Shown here: one piece after another, positions 14,543 through 18,404 of the stretch
How the letters are laid out: each line of letters opens with the position of its first letter
How positions within the stretch are numbered: position 1 is the stretch's first letter
NCBI GenBank assembly: GCA_049515655.1
Contig: JBEKTW010000041.1
Coordinates: 1-18,404, forward strand
Direction of reading: 5' to 3'
Length of the DNA: 18,404 nucleotides
From: JBEKTW01 sp049515655
Lineage (GTDB): Bacteria > Bacteroidota > Ignavibacteria > UBA10030 > SZUA-254
Notes under the pieces: model-generated
The model's input: only the letters and a program-made list of their open reading frames with translations
The model's database searches: none
Told to the model about the DNA's origin: nothing
Made by a program: the position numbers and the translations under genes

Positions 14543-15028
14543 ATGGAACTGAAGATTATCACTGTAGACAAGCCGGCCGATATGAATTTCATTCTCGGTC
14601 AGGCGCATTTTATCAAAACAGTTGAGGACATGCATGAGGCGATCGTCGCCACGAATCCCGGTATGAGATTCGGTTTGGCGTTTTGTGAATCGTCGGGACC
14701 GGCACTTGTACGATTTACGGGGAACGACAGTAATCTTGTGGAGATCGCGAGGAAAAATGCGCTGAACCTTTCCTGCGGACACTGTTTTATTCTGTTCATG
14801 GAGAGCGGGTTCCCGGTCAACATTCTCAACGCAATCAAGAACCTCGCCGAAGTGTGCACGATCTACTGTGCAACCGCCAATCCCGTAGAAGTCGTTGTTG
14901 CCGAGACGGAGCAGGGTCGGGGAATTATGGGTGTGATTGATGGAATGAAAACGAGAGGCGTCGAAACAGAAGCCGACATCAAATCGAGAAAAGAGTTCTT
15001 GAGAAAGATAGGATATAAATTGTCATGA
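14543..15028 (+). CDS. Adenosine-specific kinase (PF04008 family)
   Basis: A 161-residue protein of the small family formerly called DUF355, named adenosine-specific kinase from an archaeal member. The match is by overall pattern: MELKIITVDKP, FILGQAHFIKTVEDMHEA, GMRFGLAFCESSGPALVR, CGHCFILFMESGFPVNILNA, VCTIYCATANPVEVVV, GRGIMGVIDG. Length is that of the whole family. There is no signal peptide, so it is cytoplasmic. The ATG has the strongest RBS in the window. The physiological role is poorly established in bacteria; the name rests on structural and binding work with few members. An 84-base gap without a terminator separates it from the RidA-like gene, so they may share a transcript. Confidence 0.9.
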   Translation: MELKIITVDKPADMNFILGQAHFIKTVEDMHEAIVATNPGMRFGLAFCESSGPALVRFTGNDSNLVEIARKNALNLSCGHCFILFMESGFPVNILNAIKNLAEVCTIYCATANPVEVVVAETEQGRGIMGVIDGMKTRGVETEADIKSRKEFLRKIGYKLS

Positions 15029-15111
15029 TTTCGGATTGCTGACCGCTGATGAAAAACTGATTACGAGCAAAAAAGAATCAACCATTAGTTTTTAGAACTT
15101 AGGAGACCGCT

Positions 15112-15606
15112 ATGACCAACAGATTCTTGATATTCTTGGTAGTGCTATCAACCATCGTTGTTCAAGGATGCCAGACAAACGAGGACCGTATACGTGCAAT
15201 TGTGAAAGAAGAGCTTGCGTCGGCCATGAAGCGCACGCCGATGCTTGACGCGTACACCGTCGGCCCGTACAGTCCAGCCCAAAAGCTCGGGAATTTTCTT
15301 TTTGTCTCGGGACAAATCGCTCTTAATCAGCAAACGGGTGTGCTCGAAAACAAGGACATCGAGGTTGAAACACGCCAGGCCCTCGACAATCTCAAAATGG
15401 TGTTGCATAATGCCGGGTTCGATTCCAGCGACGTCGTGTCGACGACAATTTATCTGAAAGATATCGCGGATTACCCGAAGGTGAATACGATCTACGGTGG
15501 CTACTTCCAGCAGGGTAACTATCCTGCGCGGGCGACCGTTCAGGTGGCGGCATTGCCGCGTGAAGCACGCGTTGAAATTTCAGCAATCGCTTATAAATCG
15601 AAGTGA
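15112..15606 (+). CDS. RidA-family protein with lipoprotein signal peptide
   Basis: A 164-residue protein. Residues 1-20 are a lipoprotein signal ending in VVQGC, with Cys20 the expected lipid-bearing residue. A short helical, charged segment follows (about 22-41), then a complete RidA/YjgF domain (about 44-164) with GPYSPAQ (51-57), LFVSGQIALN (63-72), Arg140 in NYPARATVQV and Glu155 in RVEISAIA. Arg140 and Glu155 correspond to the arginine and glutamate used by RidA to bind and hydrolyse imines/enamines such as 2-aminoacrylate. Classical RidA is cytosolic, so a membrane-anchored, extracytoplasmic form is unusual and may act on another substrate. AGGAG stands 8 bases before the ATG. The stop overlaps a possible GTG start of the following secreted peptidase. 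Confidence 0.92.
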   Translation: MTNRFLIFLVVLSTIVVQGCQTNEDRIRAIVKEELASAMKRTPMLDAYTVGPYSPAQKLGNFLFVSGQIALNQQTGVLENKDIEVETRQALDNLKMVLHNAGFDSSDVVSTTIYLKDIADYPKVNTIYGGYFQQGNYPARATVQVAALPREARVEISAIAYKSK

Positions 15607-15611
15607 ATCGA

Positions 15612-18230
15612 ATGAGAAGAATCATCCTGCTTCTGGCACTGGTGTATGGCAGCCTGCCTGCGCAGCCGCCGGCGAACACAGCTATCCCATCACCAAAGCA
15701 AATCCTCGGGTACGAAATCGGCGAGAAGTATACATCTCATGCGGGCATCGAGCGGTATTTGTTTGCCCTTCGCGATGCTGCGAAAGAGCGAATGCAGCTT
15801 TTTTCGTATGGAGAAACCTACGAGGGAAGAAAACTGTATCTGGCGGTGGTCAGCTCACCGGATAATCTCTCGCGGCTTGAAGAAATCAAATCGGATATCC
15901 GGAGATTAGCAGACCCCCGAACAATTACTGCGGCGGAATCCGAGCGTATCATCCAATCGTCGCCTGCTCTTGTGTGGCTTTCGTACGGAGTCCATGGGAA
16001 TGAGGCGTCAAGTTCGGAAGCCGCACTTGATGTACTTTACCAGCTCCTTTCGCGGAATGATGATGCGACGCAATCGCTGCTGAAAAACCTTGTCATTATT
16101 ATCGACCCCTTGTTGAATCCGGACGGACACGAGCGGTACGTAAACTTTGAGTCGACGCATTCGGGGGTGCGACCAATAGAGGACAGGAACGCAGTCGAAC
16201 ACAATGAAGACTGGCCGTCCGGAAGAACGAACCATTATCTTTTCGACCTCAATCGTGACTGGGCATGGCTGACGCAAAAGGAGAGCCGGGCACGCGTCAA
16301 AGTATACCAGGAATGGAAGCCGCAGGTGGTTGTCGACTTTCATGAGATGGGATACAACAGCTCGTACTTTTTCTTCCCGTCCTTCAAACCGATCAACAAG
16401 AATTTTCCCAAAAGCACAGTTGAGTGGGGGGAATACTACGGCAAGGCAAACGCCGCGGCGTTTGACGCAAAAGGGTGGAGCTACTGGAGCGGTGAAGAGT
16501 TTGACTTGTTTTATCCGGGGTACGGGGATTCCTGGCCATCGTTGAACGGTGCCATCGGCATGACCTACGAACAAGCCGGGAATGTGGGTTTAACGGTCAA
16601 GCGCTCCGACGAGACCATTCTGACTCTGAAAGATCGCCTTGAGCACCATTCGACAACATCCTTTGCGACGATGAAAGCCACATCAGAACAGCGGGAAAAA
16701 CGCCTGCGGGATTTTCATCAATTCTTCAAAGACGGCATCGAGGACGGAAAATCGGGACCGGTGAGAACCTTCGTTATCGACCCGACGAACGGCCCAGCTC
16801 AAGCGGCCAGAATGGCTGCGCTCCTGAAAGACCAGGGGGTTGAACTGCTGCAATCGGAGAAAGAGTTCTCAACGGAAGGGATATCGACATACTTCTCGGC
16901 GAAGCCGGTCACGAGGAAATTTCCTCATGGAAGCTACATCATTCCGCTCGATCAACCGGCAAAGCACCTGATCATGGCGCTGATGGAGCAGGAGCCCGCG
17001 ATGAGCGACACCTTTTTCTATGATATCTCAACTTGGGCACTCCCCGTGGCTTACGGAGTGGAAACGTATTGGAACGGAAAATCAGTAAATGTTCCGACAA
17101 GAAAAGTCGAAGAGATTGAGTTTCCTCGTGGCGACCTCATCGGCGGAAAGGCTTCGTATGCCTACCTTTTCAAATGGAATTCCAACGACGCCATCAGGGC
17201 GCTGGCCTGGCTGCTCCAGAATGATTACAAAGCGCATGTTGCTATGAAGGCATTCAGCTTGAACGGCGAGTCGTTTTCGCGCGGGACCATTATTGTCTTT
17301 GTCCACGAAAACAAAGCCGACCTTGATGAGTGCATGAAACAACTTTCACAAAAGTTTTCGCTGAACGTCTACGCGGCAAACAGCGGTTTCACTCAGAGGG
17401 GCATCAATCTCGGCTCGGATCGGGTCGTGAGGCTGAAGAAGCCAAGGATTATCGTCCTCACCGGCTCACCGGTGAGTTCTGAATCGTACGGCGCAATTTG
17501 GGCGATGTTCGATATGCAGTATGGGATCGATTTTGTTCCTATGAAGGTTTCTCAACTCCGGAATGTGGATCTTCACGACTACACAGCGCTCATTTTTCCG
17601 GACGATAACGCAGATGGAAAAGGATATCAAAATCAGCTTGATTCAAATGCAGTTCAAAAGATTAGAACTTGGATCGCGGGTGGGGGCGCCTTTATCGGTA
17701 TTGAAGGAGGTGCGGCGTTTGCGTCGGCGAGCGTAGGGAAAATCGCGACCATAAAATTCAAAGAAGAGAAGAAAGATACTACCGCAGGTAAGGATGGAAA
17801 GCTCTCAGAGGAGGAGTTGCAGAAGCGCATGACGGTCGAAGAACGGGAACGGAAAAGCCGTTTATCTTCCATCCCGGGGACGATGATGCGAGTAAAACTG
17901 GATATCTCTCATCCTTTGGGGTTTGGCTATGATACGAGTATTGCAGTTTTCAAAACCTCGGGGACGGCTTTCGAGTTGAGCGGAAAAGGGTACAACGTCG
18001 GCATGTATGCAAAATCACCGCGGTTGAGCGGGTACATGTCAAAGGAGAATGAGAAGAAGTTGGAAGACACTCCATTTCTCGTTCACGAACAGCTCGGCTC
18101 GGGAAATATCATCCTGTTTGCCGATGACCCCAACTTCCGACTGTTCTGGGAAAGTCTCAATAAGGTATTTCTGAACAGCGTTTTATTGATGCCGAGCATT
18201 AGAAACGTCACATTGACGGCGGATGAGTAG
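15612..18230 (+). CDS. Large secreted M14 zinc peptidase with C-terminal GATase1-like domain
   Basis: An 872-residue protein starting MRRIILLLALVYGSLPAQP, a clear signal peptide. In this numbering the M14 domain (about 30-350) has zinc ligands His128 and Glu131 in HGNEAS and His244 in VVDFHEMG, Asn214-Arg215 in LNRDW and the likely catalytic Glu320 in TYEQAG. A middle region (about 380-605) is unassigned. Around 610-705 a Rossmann-like glutamine-amidotransferase-type fold is suggested by KPRIIVLTGSPVSS, YTALIFPDDN and IRTWIAGGGAFIGIEGG; no nucleophilic Cys is seen in the GIEGG turn, so it is probably not an amidotransferase. A charged lysine-glutamate stretch (about 715-750) interrupts it. 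A GTG at 15603 overlaps the RidA stop (GTGA) and would add three residues; neither start has an RBS. It likely trims peptides outside the cytoplasm. Confidence 0.88.
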   Translation: MRRIILLLALVYGSLPAQPPANTAIPSPKQILGYEIGEKYTSHAGIERYLFALRDAAKERMQLFSYGETYEGRKLYLAVVSSPDNLSRLEEIKSDIRRLADPRTITAAESERIIQSSPALVWLSYGVHGNEASSSEAALDVLYQLLSRNDDATQSLLKNLVIIIDPLLNPDGHERYVNFESTHSGVRPIEDRNAVEHNEDWPSGRTNHYLFDLNRDWAWLTQKESRARVKVYQEWKPQVVVDFHEMGYNSSYFFFPSFKPINKNFPKSTVEWGEYYGKANAAAFDAKGWSYWSGEEFDLFYPGYGDSWPSLNGAIGMTYEQAGNVGLTVKRSDETILTLKDRLEHHSTTSFATMKATSEQREKRLRDFHQFFKDGIEDGKSGPVRTFVIDPTNGPAQAARMAALLKDQGVELLQSEKEFSTEGISTYFSAKPVTRKFPHGSYIIPLDQPAKHLIMALMEQEPAMSDTFFYDISTWALPVAYGVETYWNGKSVNVPTRKVEEIEFPRGDLIGGKASYAYLFKWNSNDAIRALAWLLQNDYKAHVAMKAFSLNGESFSRGTIIVFVHENKADLDECMKQLSQKFSLNVYAANSGFTQRGINLGSDRVVRLKKPRIIVLTGSPVSSESYGAIWAMFDMQYGIDFVPMKVSQLRNVDLHDYTALIFPDDNADGKGYQNQLDSNAVQKIRTWIAGGGAFIGIEGGAAFASASVGKIATIKFKEEKKDTTAGKDGKLSEEELQKRMTVEERERKSRLSSIPGTMMRVKLDISHPLGFGYDTSIAVFKTSGTAFELSGKGYNVGMYAKSPRLSGYMSKENEKKLEDTPFLVHEQLGSGNIILFADDPNFRLFWESLNKVFLNSVLLMPSIRNVTLTADE

Positions 18231-18244
18231 CAGTTAATTGTGAT

Positions 18245-18269
18245 TTGAGACCGAGTATCAGCGTCTCAA
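18245..18269 (+). terminator. Weak hairpin after the M14 peptidase gene
   Basis: TTGAGAC and GTCTCAA (18245-18251 and 18263-18269) form a 7-base-pair stem with an 11-base loop, 15 bases after the stop codon. No T-run follows, so a terminator role is doubtful. The remaining bases to 18404 show no ORF or RNA I can support. Confidence 0.25.
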
Positions 18270-18404
18270 GCAAAAGATTAAGGCAAAGGTACTGTGTTAA
18301 GAGTCAAGTCGGTTGCACGATCAAGTTGTTTGAAACATGCCGTATGTTGCTGTTACGGTAGTTTGGATCATAAGGGACATTTTTCTTCCATAGGATGTAG
18401 ATGA

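Noticed and set aside
14054..14782. 242-codon leftward frame
   Set aside because: Its first half is antisense to the well-supported adenosine-specific kinase gene and the rest covers divergent promoters; no motifs were seen.
1..18404. Defence system, toxin-antitoxin, CRISPR array, prophage or insertion sequence
   Set aside because: All confident genes are housekeeping or metabolic; no transposase, integrase, Cas or toxin-like gene and no regular repeat-spacer array is present.

Overview
The window is a bacterial chromosome segment, probably from a member of the Bacteroidota/Chlorobiota group, possibly an uncultured Ignavibacteria-like lineage. This placement is inferred from four things. There is a PafA-type phosphatase and a large secreted M14 peptidase. 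Shine-Dalgarno use is irregular: several genes have none. Several genes are preceded at the right distance and strand by a TTG-N(19-21)-TAnnTT(T)G promoter, the style known for Bacteroidota rather than the E. coli -35/-10 pair. Intergenic repeats of the kind common in environmental genomes of this group are also present. No plasmid, phage, transposase, CRISPR, rRNA or tRNA gene was seen.

Layout. Positions 1-113 hold a probable C-terminal fragment of a rightward gene, followed by an inverted repeat. A leftward M14 zinc carboxypeptidase-like gene (278-1426) comes next. A roughly 660-base gap follows, with a 160-base nested inverted-repeat element and the promoter of lon (2084-4474). A second A/T-rich inverted repeat (4613-4815) separates lon from a leftward, exported PafA-like phosphatase (4842-6503).

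A rightward operon-like run spans 6664-13146: HisA-like TIM-barrel protein, PfkB-family kinase, dapB, dapA, dapD, an RmlD-like SDR reductase and serS. Genes overlap by 4 bases or are 1-65 bases apart. The core is the diaminopimelate/lysine pathway. DapB and DapA act in sequence from aspartate semialdehyde to tetrahydrodipicolinate and DapD acylates it. The HisA-like protein has lost key HisA catalytic residues, so it and its kinase neighbour are the least understood members. A bidirectional terminator follows serS.

Two cold-shock protein genes lie in tandem on the minus strand (13235-13438 and 13517-13717). A strong intrinsic terminator sits between them and little room remains for a promoter for the second, which suggests control by read-through. 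Upstream is a roughly 800-base gene-poor stretch with divergent promoter candidates, a long csp leader and a structure-rich block with a small possible ORF (14213-14461).

The right end is a rightward set: an adenosine-specific kinase (PF04008 type), a RidA-family protein with a lipoprotein signal, and a very large secreted M14 peptidase that overlaps the RidA gene by 4 bases if its GTG start is used. Most genes are ordinary. The best leads are the altered HisA-like protein in the lysine operon, the csp pair, the transcribed-looking block at 14190-14510, and the exported RidA/peptidase pair.
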